18,362 nt of DNA. It comes from Scybalocola_A sp900557175 (GTDB taxonomy: Bacteria > Bacillota > Clostridia > Lachnospirales > Lachnospiraceae). Each line of letters starts with the position of its first letter. Within the stretch, counting starts at the first letter, position 1. The DNA lies in NCBI GenBank assembly GCA_937890745.1, contig CALADH010000075.1:1-18362 (forward strand), given 5' to 3'. Below are positions 7,515-15,527 of this stretch, piece after piece. The position numbers and the translations under genes were made by a program. The notes beneath the pieces were generated by a model. It did not search any database, was not told the origin of the DNA, and saw only the letters and a program-made list of their open reading frames with translations.

Positions 7515-8717
7515 ATGATAAAAATTTATAGTCGTATTTATCAAAGTATTATGAAAGTCGGTATGTATGTTTTGCCGTGGAAAATGCCAAAAACAATGCA
7601 GGGACCGGGGGCTGTAAAACGGCTGCCTGCGGGAATTAAGCAGAAGAAATTCAAAAAGGCGCTCATAGTAACCGATAAAATGTTGATGCAGCTGAAGCTT
7701 TTGGATGGTTTTTTTGACGCTATGAAAAAAGAAAATGTTGATTATGTACTATATGATAAAGTGGAGCCAAATCCAAGTGATATTAACGTGGAAGAAGGCG
7801 TTGCACTGTATATAAAGGAGGGCTGCGACTGTATGGTAGCCTTCGGCGGCGGTTCTCCGATGGATTGTGCTAAAGGCATTGGCGCCCGCATTGCCCGGCC
7901 GAAAAAAACAGTCAGCAAACTGCAGGGACTTTTCAGAGTGCTGCGTCCGATCCCGACAATTTTTGCTGTGCCGACAACGGCGGGAACGGGTTCAGAGACA
8001 ACGATTGCCGCGGTTATTACAGAATCCGGGACGCATCATAAAGCGTCCATGAATGATTTATGTCTGATGCCGCGCTATGCTGTCCTTGATCCTGAACTTA
8101 CGGCAGGTCTGCCAAAACAGGTGACTGCGACGACCGGTATGGATGCTTTAAGTCATGCAGTCGAGGCTTATACGAACCATACGTACAATACAGCTTTAGA
8201 GGATGAGCTTGCTAAAAGAGCGGTGAAGCTTATTTACAACAACCTGTATAAGGCATATGAAAACGGTGCAGATTTAAAGGCACGTCAAAATATGCAGCGT
8301 GCGGCTTTTTATGCCGGCAGAGCTTTTACCCGCGGCAGTGTCGGTTATGTCCACGCCATCGGTCATACGCTGGGCGGACTTTACGGCACACCGCATGGTC
8401 TTGCCATGGCAACGCTGCTGCCGCATGTTATGCGTGCTTTTGGCCCTGCTGCACACAAACGGCTGGCAGAGCTTTGCGATGTCTGCGGTATTCATGCCGA
8501 CAATGACAGTGATGCGGCAAAAGCGGAAGCTTTCTTAAACTGGATAGACGAGATGAAAGAAAAAATGAATATTCCTGTTTATCCGCCGACGATTAAGGCT
8601 GAGGACATTACCCAGATTGTTGACTGGGCTTACAAAGAGGGAAATCCGCTTTATCCGACGCCGGTGACATGGGATAAGTCAGACTTCAGACGGTTTATAC
8701 GGCTGATGATGAATTGA
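7515..8717 (+). CDS. Iron-containing (group III) alcohol dehydrogenase
   Basis: This 400-residue protein has the iron-type alcohol dehydrogenase pattern: MQGPGAVKRLP near the start, the NAD(P)-binding GGGSPMDCAKG near residue 110, VPTTAGTGSETT near 152, and metal-ligand regions DALSHAVEAY near 210 and GHTLGGLYGTPHG near 283-295. The family reversibly oxidises alcohols to aldehydes using Fe2+ and NAD(P)H. Beside the aldehyde:ferredoxin oxidoreductase it could complete an acid-aldehyde-alcohol route; the alcohol is unknown. A GTG start at 7500 would add five residues, but ATG 7515 gives MIKIYSRIYQSIMKVG, like relatives, and has a weak G-rich site (7502-7505) upstream. It is the last gene of the tungsten/aldehyde block. 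I see no strong terminator after it, only a small ATTTG/CAAAT hairpin at 8746-8757. Confidence 0.9.
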   Translation: MIKIYSRIYQSIMKVGMYVLPWKMPKTMQGPGAVKRLPAGIKQKKFKKALIVTDKMLMQLKLLDGFFDAMKKENVDYVLYDKVEPNPSDINVEEGVALYIKEGCDCMVAFGGGSPMDCAKGIGARIARPKKTVSKLQGLFRVLRPIPTIFAVPTTAGTGSETTIAAVITESGTHHKASMNDLCLMPRYAVLDPELTAGLPKQVTATTGMDALSHAVEAYTNHTYNTALEDELAKRAVKLIYNNLYKAYENGADLKARQNMQRAAFYAGRAFTRGSVGYVHAIGHTLGGLYGTPHGLAMATLLPHVMRAFGPAAHKRLAELCDVCGIHADNDSDAAKAEAFLNWIDEMKEKMNIPVYPPTIKAEDITQIVDWAYKEGNPLYPTPVTWDKSDFRRFIRLMMN

Positions 8718-8743
8718 CGACAGTTTGTGACATACAATATCAT
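8714..8743 (+). promoter_or_regulatory. Candidate promoter for the fucosidase gene
   Basis: TTGACG at 8714-8719 and TATCAT at 8738-8743 are separated by 18 bases, a plausible vegetative promoter overlapping the stop of the alcohol dehydrogenase gene. Start would be near 8750, giving a leader of about 115 bases. A TATAGT at 8774-8779 is an alternative -10 but lacks a convincing -35. Confidence 0.3.
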
Positions 8744-8826
8744 TTATTTGGGCAAATCTTACAAAAAAAGTGTTATAGTGAAAAAAAACAGGACAAAAGT
8801 GCAAATCATAAATAGCGTCGATGGGG

Positions 8827-8846
8827 TACACTTAGAATAAAGTGTA
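8827..8846. promoter_or_regulatory. Perfect 7-bp inverted repeat before the fucosidase ribosome binding site
   Basis: TACACTT (8827-8833) and AAGTGTA (8840-8846) are perfect reverse complements around six bases. The repeat ends four bases before the AAGGGAG ribosome binding site (8851-8857) of the GH95 gene. It may be a repressor operator or a leader hairpin. The symmetry is plain; its function is inference. Confidence 0.4.
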
Positions 8847-8864
8847 ATAGAAGGGAGAAATGGT

Positions 8865-11800
8865 GTGAAGACAAAAAACATGAGAAAAGTCTTTGCGGGG
8901 ATATGTGCGGCTGCGCTGGCAGTGACAGCTGTTCCATTTTCGATGCAGTCGGAGGCAGCAACGGAACAGATCAATCCTGAGCAGGATGCGATGAAAATTA
9001 AGTTTGATGAGCCGGTATCTAAAGGAACGCTGACAGGCGGTTCGGGTAATTTTACAAAACCGGGCAGTGATACCGACTGGTGGCAGCAGCTGTCACTTCC
9101 AGTAGGAAATTCCCATATGGGTGTGAATGTGTACGGTGAAGTGGAAAAGGAACACCTGACATTTAACCATAAGACGCTATGGAACGGAGGACCGTCTCCG
9201 TCAAGACCATATACAGGCGGAAACATTGCGACGGTTGACGGGCAGCCGATGGCTGAGTACATGGAATCTGTGCAGGAGGCATTTTTAAATAATGATCCGA
9301 ATGCATCAAAAATGTGTGATAAACTCGTCGGCGCTTTTTCAAGAGAATATGGCGCATATCAGGGCTGGGGTGATATTTATCTTGATTTTGACCGTGAGCC
9401 GCCGAAGAAAGATACGTCTTTAATTATTGGTGATGGCAGTGAACAGATTGCATACGGCGACGGATGGCATTCCTATCAGCAGCCGGAATGGGAAGGCGGT
9501 ACAGAACATTACAATGATAATCCGGGAAAATTTACTGTTTCCTTTGAGGGTACGGGCATCCAGATGATTGGCGTTAAAGGACCGGATATGGGAAATTTTA
9601 AAGCCTATGTGGATGACGAGACAACAGCAATCACAGGTTCAATGACAAAGGATCAAAAGGAAGTCAATGCGGTATTATTTGAAATTTCAGGTCTTTCTTA
9701 CGGACAGCATACATTGTATTTTGAATCAATGGTTAATGAACAATCAGCAAATAAAGCAAAAAAGACATCGTTTGACTGCTTTAAAGTGCTGGAGGGCGAG
9801 ACAATTGACTGGAAGACGGATGCCGGAAATGATAAGATGACATTCACAGGACAGTGGGCAATCTATGACCGTTCAGGCGAGGGGGATGCAGTCGACTGGT
9901 TTGGAAAAGATGAAGTTTACATTGACGGTGCCAATGCAGAAGGCGCCCAGCTGACATGCCGGTTTACAGGTACCGGCTTTGAACTTTTCGGCGCAAAAAG
10001 CAACAAGCTTGGAAAGTTTATGTACAAAGTAGATGACGGTGAGTTTACAGAAGTCAATACATATGCGGAAGCTTTCGCACGTCAGAGTCTTTTAAAAGTG
10101 GAAGGACTGACAAAGGGCGAGCATACGCTGACAATCCAGGCGGTCAAGGATAATAAAGTTTCTTTTGACGGTATTGTGACAACAATGATTGAAAAGCAGG
10201 AGCCGGAAGGAGAAACGCATACAGAAACAACCAATTATGAGAGAGCATTAGACATTGACAATGCGGTTGCGACAGTATCCTATGACAGAGATTATACACA
10301 TTACTACCGTGAATATTTTGCAAGCTATCCAGACAATGTCATTGCGATGAAGCTGACGGCTGAGGCAATTGAAGGGGCAGAAGGCGCGATGCATCCGCTG
10401 ACATTTGAAGTCAGCTTCCCTGTAGATCAGCCAAAAGATGCTTCACTTGGCAAAGAAGTGACATATACAACGACCGGCGATACAATTGAAGTTTCCGGAA
10501 AATTGAAAGATAATGATATGAAATTAAACGGAAGACTTAAGGTTGTATTAAACGGTGACGGTACAGTTGCGCCGGCAGAGAGCAAGGACGGTACATTGCT
10601 TGTCAGCAATGCGACAGAAGTTTATATTTTTGTGACAGCAGATACCGATTATAAAATGGTATATCCGACATACTGCTCAGGGGAGACAGATGCACAGCTT
10701 TCAGCGAAAGTGAAGTCGGTGATGGATGCTGCTGTCAATAAAGGCTATGACGCCGTAAAGGCAGCTGCCGCGGCAGATTATAAAAATATTTATGACAGAG
10801 TTAAAATTGATTTCGGTCAGACGGTGTCTGAAAAAACAACCGACGATTTGATTGCAGCTTACAAAAATGGCGGTGCAGGCGCCGATGAAAAGGCATATTT
10901 GGAAACAATGATTTTCCAGTACGGACGTTATTTGCAGATTTCTTCATCGAGAGAGGGCGACCGACTTCCGGCAAACCTTCAGGGCGTATGGCTTGATGCT
11001 ACCGGTGAAGCCAACAATCCGGTTGCGTGGGGCAGCGATTACCATATGAACGTCAATCTCCAGATGAATTACTGGCCGACTTATGTGACGAATATGGCAG
11101 AATGTGCAGAGCCGATGATTGCCTATATGGAAGGACTGCGCGAGCCGGGACGTGTGACGGCTTCGACATATTATGGCATTGATAATTCGGGCGGACAGCA
11201 TAACGGCTTCATGGCAAATACGCAGAATACACCGTTTGGCTGGACTTGTCCGGGTTGGAACTTTTCATGGGGATGGTCGCCGGCGGCAGTGCCGTGGATG
11301 CTTCAGAATGTTTACGAAGCTTATGAGTATTCCGGCGATTTAGATAAGCTTCAGAATGAGATTTTACCGATGATGGCTGAGGAAGCACAGTTTTATATGC
11401 AAATTCTTAAAGAGGTGACAGATGCCGACGGTACAGAGCGTTATGTGACGATTCCGGCATATTCACCGGAGCACGGCCCTTATACGGCAGGCAATGTCTA
11501 TGAAAATGTTCTTGTATGGCAGCTGTTTAATGATTGCATCGAAGCGGCAGAGGCTCTGAATGCAAGAACACCGGGCACAGTTTCTGAGACACAGATGAAT
11601 GAATGGAAAAAATACCGCGACGGTTTAAAACCGATTGAAATCGGCGAGAGCGGACAGATTAAAGAGTGGTACGATGAAACTGCCCTCGGACAGACAGCTT
11701 CGGGCAAAATTTCGGGCTATGAGCAAGGCCACCGTCATATGTCTCATTTGCTTGGATTGTTCCCTGGAGACTTAGTCAATGTTGATAATGAGGCATACAT

Positions 11801-12779
11801 CAATGCAGCGAAAGTATCTTTGGAAAACCGCGGTGACAATGCGACCGGCTGGGGTATTGCACAGCGTCTGAATGCGTGGGCAAGAACAGGCGACGGCAAC
11901 CATGCCTATAAAATTATTGACCAGTTTGTGAAAACAGGTATTTATTCAAACCTTTGGGATTCACACCCGCCGTTCCAGATTGACGGAAACTTTGGATTTA
12001 CGAGTGGTGTTGCCGAGATGCTTATGCAGTCCAATGCAGGTTATATTAATCTTCTGCCTGCAATGCCGGAAAATGCATGGCAGACGGGTTCTGTCAGCGG
12101 TCTTGTTGCAAGAGGAAACTTTGAAGTTTCTGAAAGCTGGGCAGACGGCACATTGACAGGCGCCAAGATTCTTTCCCAAAATGGCGGCACATGTACAGTA
12201 CAGGCAAGTGACTGGGAATATATTTCAGTAAGTGACAGCCGTGGCAATGTGACAGTGACACCTGTGGAAGGCAAGACAGGACGCGTTTCTTTTGAGACCG
12301 TGGCTGGCGAAACATATACGCTGACAGAAAGCACGGAGGCACCTGTGCCGCCGGAAACGGATGAATCCGAATCACAGGAGACAGGTGATTCCGAGTCACA
12401 GGAAACAGGCGAGTCTGAATCACAGGAAACAGGTGAATCCGAATCACAGGAAACAGGTGATTCCGAGTCACAGGAGACAGGTGAATCCGAATCACAGGAG
12501 ACAGGCGATTCTGAATCACAGGAAACAGGCGAGTCTGAATCACAGAGTACAAGTGAGTCTGAAACGGACGATACAAATGAATCCGGAGAAGCAGGTTCAG
12601 ATACAAATGAAACAGGGACACCGGGCACATCTGCACCGGATAAGCCGGATAAACCGTCTGACAGCGTTCAGACAGGTGACACGGCGCCGATTATAGCGTT
12701 TGCGCTTGTACTGTTTGTATCAGCAGCAGAAATAGCAACAATATTGTTTGTCAAAGCTAGAAAAAGACAGAGAAGGTAA
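8865..12779 (+). CDS. Cell-wall-anchored GH95 alpha-L-fucosidase with nested beta-sandwich domains
   Basis: The 1304-residue protein begins with a signal peptide (KNMRKVFAGICAAALAVTA, likely cut near residue 32). The GH95 N-terminal domain starts at DWWQQLSLPVGNSHMGV, is interrupted at about 175-455, and resumes at NYERALDIDNAVATVSY. The catalytic barrel shows the family residues: DYHMNVNLQMNYW with Asn729 and Asn731, SPEHGP with the general acid Glu869, and FQIDGNFG with Asp1040. These correspond to the Asn pair, Glu and Asp of bifidobacterial AfcA, so release of terminal (mainly alpha-1,2-linked) fucose from mucin glycans or milk oligosaccharides is likely. A repeat linker follows, then VQTGDTAP, a hydrophobic stretch and a KARKRQRR tail, a sortase-type signal with a non-LPXTG motif. 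GTG 8865 has AAGGGAG 7 bases upstream; ATG 8880 is an alternative. It is transcribed alone, between a leader repeat and a terminator. Confidence 0.92.
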   Translation: MKTKNMRKVFAGICAAALAVTAVPFSMQSEAATEQINPEQDAMKIKFDEPVSKGTLTGGSGNFTKPGSDTDWWQQLSLPVGNSHMGVNVYGEVEKEHLTFNHKTLWNGGPSPSRPYTGGNIATVDGQPMAEYMESVQEAFLNNDPNASKMCDKLVGAFSREYGAYQGWGDIYLDFDREPPKKDTSLIIGDGSEQIAYGDGWHSYQQPEWEGGTEHYNDNPGKFTVSFEGTGIQMIGVKGPDMGNFKAYVDDETTAITGSMTKDQKEVNAVLFEISGLSYGQHTLYFESMVNEQSANKAKKTSFDCFKVLEGETIDWKTDAGNDKMTFTGQWAIYDRSGEGDAVDWFGKDEVYIDGANAEGAQLTCRFTGTGFELFGAKSNKLGKFMYKVDDGEFTEVNTYAEAFARQSLLKVEGLTKGEHTLTIQAVKDNKVSFDGIVTTMIEKQEPEGETHTETTNYERALDIDNAVATVSYDRDYTHYYREYFASYPDNVIAMKLTAEAIEGAEGAMHPLTFEVSFPVDQPKDASLGKEVTYTTTGDTIEVSGKLKDNDMKLNGRLKVVLNGDGTVAPAESKDGTLLVSNATEVYIFVTADTDYKMVYPTYCSGETDAQLSAKVKSVMDAAVNKGYDAVKAAAAADYKNIYDRVKIDFGQTVSEKTTDDLIAAYKNGGAGADEKAYLETMIFQYGRYLQISSSREGDRLPANLQGVWLDATGEANNPVAWGSDYHMNVNLQMNYWPTYVTNMAECAEPMIAYMEGLREPGRVTASTYYGIDNSGGQHNGFMANTQNTPFGWTCPGWNFSWGWSPAAVPWMLQNVYEAYEYSGDLDKLQNEILPMMAEEAQFYMQILKEVTDADGTERYVTIPAYSPEHGPYTAGNVYENVLVWQLFNDCIEAAEALNARTPGTVSETQMNEWKKYRDGLKPIEIGESGQIKEWYDETALGQTASGKISGYEQGHRHMSHLLGLFPGDLVNVDNEAYINAAKVSLENRGDNATGWGIAQRLNAWARTGDGNHAYKIIDQFVKTGIYSNLWDSHPPFQIDGNFGFTSGVAEMLMQSNAGYINLLPAMPENAWQTGSVSGLVARGNFEVSESWADGTLTGAKILSQNGGTCTVQASDWEYISVSDSRGNVTVTPVEGKTGRVSFETVAGETYTLTESTEAPVPPETDESESQETGDSESQETGESESQETGESESQETGDSESQETGESESQETGDSESQETGESESQSTSESETDDTNESGEAGSDTNETGTPGTSAPDKPDKPSDSVQTGDTAPIIAFALVLFVSAAEIATILFVKARKRQRR
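12363..12554 (+). repeat. Eight tandem 24-bp repeats encoding the linker
   Basis: Eight 24-bp units encode ESESQETG or DSESQETG; the last is degenerate (ESESQSTS). The pattern is E, D, E, E, D, E, D, E at the first residue. It makes a flexible acidic Ser/Thr-rich stalk holding the enzyme off the wall. Copy number is likely to vary between strains by slippage or recombination without breaking the frame. Confidence 0.92.
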
Positions 12780-12791
12780 ATAGTATAAAAC

Positions 12792-12839
12792 ACGGGCTGC
12801 CGTTGACGATTGAATCGGAAAACGGCGGCCCGTTTTAAA
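12792..12839 (+). terminator. Rho-independent terminator after the fucosidase gene
   Basis: The arms ACGGGCTGCCGTT (12792-12804) and AACGGCGGCCCGT (12821-12833) pair over 13 bp with one G-U, followed by TTTT then AAATTT. The loop itself holds CGATT/AATCG, extending the hairpin. It starts 12 bases after the stop codon. Confidence 0.85.
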
Positions 12840-12845
12840 TTTGCA

Positions 12846-12875
12846 TTGCCATTTTTGCCGAAAATATGCTAAAAT
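12846..12875 (+). promoter_or_regulatory. Candidate promoter of the TIM barrel-HAD-VanW operon
   Basis: TTGCCA (12846-12851), an 18-base spacer and TAAAAT (12870-12875) with an extended -10 TG at 12867-12868. It lies just after the fucosidase terminator and about 40 bases before the next gene, the right place for an operon start. Confidence 0.5.
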
Positions 12876-12919
12876 CGAATTAATGATGAGGCATTGGAAG
12901 ACAAAGGGGCTGATTGATA

Positions 12920-13606
12920 GTGAAAGACGCATTGAATTTAATTGTAATGCTGACATATAATGACAAGACAGTAGAAAATGCAGCACATATTTTTGAACAG
13001 TGTAAAAATTCAAAGGCAGAATTTTGGGGAATGAAAGAGGCGCCGCTGCCGCTGTCACAGATGAAAGCGATTTTTGGCAGAATGAAGGCGTGCCAAAAAA
13101 CGACAGTGCTTGAAACGGTGGCCTATACAGAAAATGAATGTATGGAAGGGGCGCTGACAGCTGCCGCCTGTGGCTGTGATATTCTTATGGGGACGAAATT
13201 TTTTGATTCCGTCAATGATTTTTGCAGGGAACATGATATTAAATATATGCCTTTTGTCGGTGAAGTGAGCGGCCGTCCGTCGGTACTTTCAGGAAATGCC
13301 GGTACGATGCTTGCAGAAGCAGAGGAATGTTTGAAAAAGGGCGTTTTCGGTTTTGATCTGCTCGGCTACAGGTATACGGGCGATGCAGGGATGCTGATTA
13401 ACCGCTTTAATGCCGGGGCAGGCGCGCCGGTGTGCATTGCCGGGAGTGTGAATAGTTTTGCGCGGCTTGATGAACTGAAAGCTGTGCGGCCGTGGGCATT
13501 TACAGTGGGCAGCGCTTTTTTTGAGAAGCGATTCGGAGAGACATTTGAGGCGCAGATCAATGCTGTATGCGACTATGTGGATGACTTGGGAGGCAGCGAT
13601 GTTTAA
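12920..13606 (+). CDS. TIM-barrel protein, aldolase/epimerase-like, function unknown
   Basis: The protein has about 228 residues. Alternating beta and alpha stretches and a C-terminal phosphate-binding-type loop (PVCIAGSVNS, then WAFTVGSAFFEKRFG) suggest a phosphate-binding (beta/alpha)8 barrel resembling KDPG aldolase or ManNAc-6-P epimerase relatives. AACGCDILMGTKFFDSVNDF and KYMPFVGEVSGRPSVLSGN fit middle strands. I do not recognise a specific enzyme and cannot name a catalytic lysine with confidence. GTG 12920 and TTG 12914 are both possible starts; the AAAGGGG site at 12903-12909 lies 10 or 4 bases away respectively. It is first in an operon and overlaps the following HAD gene by 8 bp, so the two are probably translated together. 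Its substrate may be the phosphorylated product or precursor of that phosphatase, but this is speculation. Confidence 0.7.
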   Translation: MKDALNLIVMLTYNDKTVENAAHIFEQCKNSKAEFWGMKEAPLPLSQMKAIFGRMKACQKTTVLETVAYTENECMEGALTAAACGCDILMGTKFFDSVNDFCREHDIKYMPFVGEVSGRPSVLSGNAGTMLAEAEECLKKGVFGFDLLGYRYTGDAGMLINRFNAGAGAPVCIAGSVNSFARLDELKAVRPWAFTVGSAFFEKRFGETFEAQINAVCDYVDDLGGSDV

Positions 13607-14150
13607 AAAATTTTATCCCTATGCTTATGTAAACAGTGTCTTTGATATTGATTATGAAAAGCTTTATGCGCTTGGATACCGGGGCATTGTTTTTGATATT
13701 GATAATACACTTGTTCATCATGGCGATGCTTCGACACCGGAAGTTGATGCCTTGTTTCAAAAAATACATAAAATTGGTTTGAAGACGCTGCTGCTTTCAA
13801 ATAACAGTAAAGAAAGAATTGAAGGCTTCATTGAAAATATTGATACGCTTTATATCGAGATGGCAAATAAACCAGACACGGCAGGTTATTATAAGGCGCA
13901 GAAAATGCTTGGCCTCAAAAAACAGGAAATGCTTTTTGTCGGTGATCAGCTGTTTACAGATATTTTAGGGGCGAACAGGTGCGGTTTTGCAAGTATACTT
14001 GTGAAGTTTATACGCATTGACGAAACTGCGCCGATTGGGAAGCGCCGTCATGTAGAAAATATTATTTTAAAATTTTATCAAAGAAGTAAAAAATACAAAG
14101 ACAGACTCGGAAATTTGACTGTCGGGAGGGAAAAAGATGCGGCCAAATAA
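13599..14150 (+). CDS. yqeG: YqeG-family HAD phosphatase
   Basis: The 183-residue protein matches the YqeG group of HAD subfamily IIIA phosphatases in length and motifs: FDIDNTLVHH with nucleophile Asp33 and Asp35, LLLSNNS as motif II, a conserved NKPDTAGYYKA region, and FVGDQLFTDILGAN as motif III. Lack of a cap domain is typical. Members dephosphorylate small phospho-compounds; the YqeG substrate in Firmicutes is not settled, and some relatives act on phosphatidylglycerophosphate. ATG 13599 lies inside the end of the preceding gene with TGGGAGG 5 bases upstream, so earlier in-frame TTG codons are not needed. Here the gene is linked to a TIM barrel and VanW. Confidence 0.87.
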   Translation: MFKKFYPYAYVNSVFDIDYEKLYALGYRGIVFDIDNTLVHHGDASTPEVDALFQKIHKIGLKTLLLSNNSKERIEGFIENIDTLYIEMANKPDTAGYYKAQKMLGLKKQEMLFVGDQLFTDILGANRCGFASILVKFIRIDETAPIGKRRHVENIILKFYQRSKKYKDRLGNLTVGREKDAAK

Positions 14151-14964
14151 AAACTTTTGCGATATAAATCCGTTTTTTTACAAGTTGTCGGTACAAAAAG
14201 GTATTTTTGTAAGACATATCAAAGATATGACCGGCGGCGGGCATTTTGCAAAAACGATAGAGAAAAAGAAATTACCGGTAATCATTTCAGAGCATAGTTC
14301 ACATCTGATTAAAAAAGGCAAAGGCATTGATCCGGTATTGCAGCAGAATAAGGCAGAGAATATAGACATTGCATCAAAGACGATGAACGGCATGCTCATT
14401 CGTCCGGGAGAAGTATTTTCATTTTGGAAGACTGTCGGAAAAATTACCGCCCAAAAAGGGTATAAGGACGGCCGTGTTATTTTGCAAAATAAAATCAGGC
14501 CGGGACGGGGCGGCGGCCTTTGCAATCTTGCCAATACACTGAATATTTTGATATTGCACAGTCCGCTGACAATTACCGAATTTCATAAACATTCGGATGC
14601 GCTGGCGCCGGATGCCGGAGGTGTTCGTGTGCCTATGAGCGCAGGAACATCGGTCAGTTACAATTACATTGATTATCGTTTTCAAAATAATACAGACCAG
14701 ACATTTCAGCTTTGCATATGGTGTGAAAATGAGGAATTAAAGGCAGAACTTCGCAGTGAACACGATGTGCCTTATAGGTATGAAATTGTCGAGGAAGACC
14801 ATCATTTTCATAAGGAAGGCGACAAATACTACCGGATTTCAAAAATTTACAGAGATACGATTGAAAAAGCTACCAAAAAAATGATAGACCATCAGCTGAT
14901 TTGGGACAATCATTCGATGGTGATGTTTGACGAAGCAATGATACCAAAGGAATGGATACGGTAA
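14137..14964 (+). CDS. VanW family protein
   Basis: The 275-residue protein has the VanW core: GMLIRPGEVFSFWKTVGK, then KGYKDGRVI, then RPGRGGGLCNLANTLNIL and SPLTITEFHKHS, followed by SAGTSVSYNYIDYRFQNNTD. VanW was named from VanB-type glycopeptide resistance operons, but its function is unknown and most genomic copies are unrelated to resistance; no vanA/B ligase or vanX is nearby. No clear signal peptide or membrane helix is visible at the N-terminus, unlike long VanW proteins. The ATG overlaps the yqeG end by 14 bp and has GGGAGGG 6 bases upstream. Histidine- and glutamate-rich stretches (EEDHHFHKEGD) near residue 225 might bind metal. Confidence 0.88.
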   Translation: MRPNKNFCDINPFFYKLSVQKGIFVRHIKDMTGGGHFAKTIEKKKLPVIISEHSSHLIKKGKGIDPVLQQNKAENIDIASKTMNGMLIRPGEVFSFWKTVGKITAQKGYKDGRVILQNKIRPGRGGGLCNLANTLNILILHSPLTITEFHKHSDALAPDAGGVRVPMSAGTSVSYNYIDYRFQNNTDQTFQLCIWCENEELKAELRSEHDVPYRYEIVEEDHHFHKEGDKYYRISKIYRDTIEKATKKMIDHQLIWDNHSMVMFDEAMIPKEWIR

Positions 14965-14978
14965 ATGGAGGGAAAGCT

Positions 14979-15494
14979 ATGACAAAGATGACATCGGCAT
15001 ATGCCAACAAGCTTTTGAAAAAGCTCAATGAGGACAAGGAATTTTGGAATAATAAGGAGAGAAATGGCTATCTGTATGTGGCGGCTGTAGATGAGGAACC
15101 GGTGATTCCTGATTATGATTACTGCGATGTTGCAAAAAATATTGAAGAAATTGATGATAAAATCGTCAAAATCAAGCACGCCATTAATCTTGCCAATGCA
15201 ACGAATCAGATACAGGTCGGGGATAAGCAGATGACAGCGGATATGATTCTTGTCAGAATGGCTCAGTTAAACGTCCGCAAGCAGATGCTTGATAATATGC
15301 GGAAGCAGTCGCCGAAAAAGCGTATTGATTCGGTAAGCTTTTCAACACGGAAAACATCGCCGGAATATCAGTATATTAATTATGACCTTGAATTGATTAA
15401 GGAAGCATACGAGCGGACAGATACGGAAATTGCACAGATGCAGATGGCACTCGACAAATATAATCAGATTGTTGAATTTGATGTAGAAATCTAA
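14979..15494 (+). CDS. Helical coiled-coil protein of unknown function
   Basis: The protein has 171 residues, is charged, and is mostly alpha-helical by composition. It has no signal peptide, membrane segment or catalytic motif I recognise. Long amphipathic stretches (around 50-75, 85-110 and 135-165 in the chosen frame) suggest a coiled coil or helical bundle. The core IDDKIVKIKHAINLANATN and the C-terminal helix ending QMALDKYNQIVEFDV recall the layout of the DIP1984/septicolysin-like group, but I cannot confirm this. ATG 14979 has GGAGGG 6 bases upstream. ATG 14952, inside the VanW end, would add nine residues with no ribosome binding site. Last gene of its operon, followed at once by a terminator. 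Confidence 0.7.
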   Translation: MTKMTSAYANKLLKKLNEDKEFWNNKERNGYLYVAAVDEEPVIPDYDYCDVAKNIEEIDDKIVKIKHAINLANATNQIQVGDKQMTADMILVRMAQLNVRKQMLDNMRKQSPKKRIDSVSFSTRKTSPEYQYINYDLELIKEAYERTDTEIAQMQMALDKYNQIVEFDVEI

Positions 15495-15523
15495 AAGGCA
15501 GCAGTATAGGGCTGCTTTATTTT
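15495..15523 (+). terminator. Terminator closing the VanW operon
   Basis: AAGGCAGC (15495-15502) and GCTGCTTT (15511-15518) pair over 8 bp including one G-U, with an 8-base loop, followed by ATTTT. It begins at the base after the stop codon. Confidence 0.7.
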
Positions 15524-15527
15524 CCAT

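Noticed and set aside
12363..12554. CRISPR-like array
   Set aside because: The repeats are 24 bp, directly adjacent with no spacers, and in frame with the fucosidase; they encode a protein linker.
12041..12636. Long open frames on the minus strand opposite the fucosidase C-terminus
   Set aside because: They come from the 24-bp repeats, which lack stops in several frames. They have no ribosome binding site and lie fully inside the real gene.
14137..14964. Glycopeptide resistance locus
   Set aside because: Only a VanW homologue is present. No van ligase, dehydrogenase, dipeptidase or two-component system is in the window.
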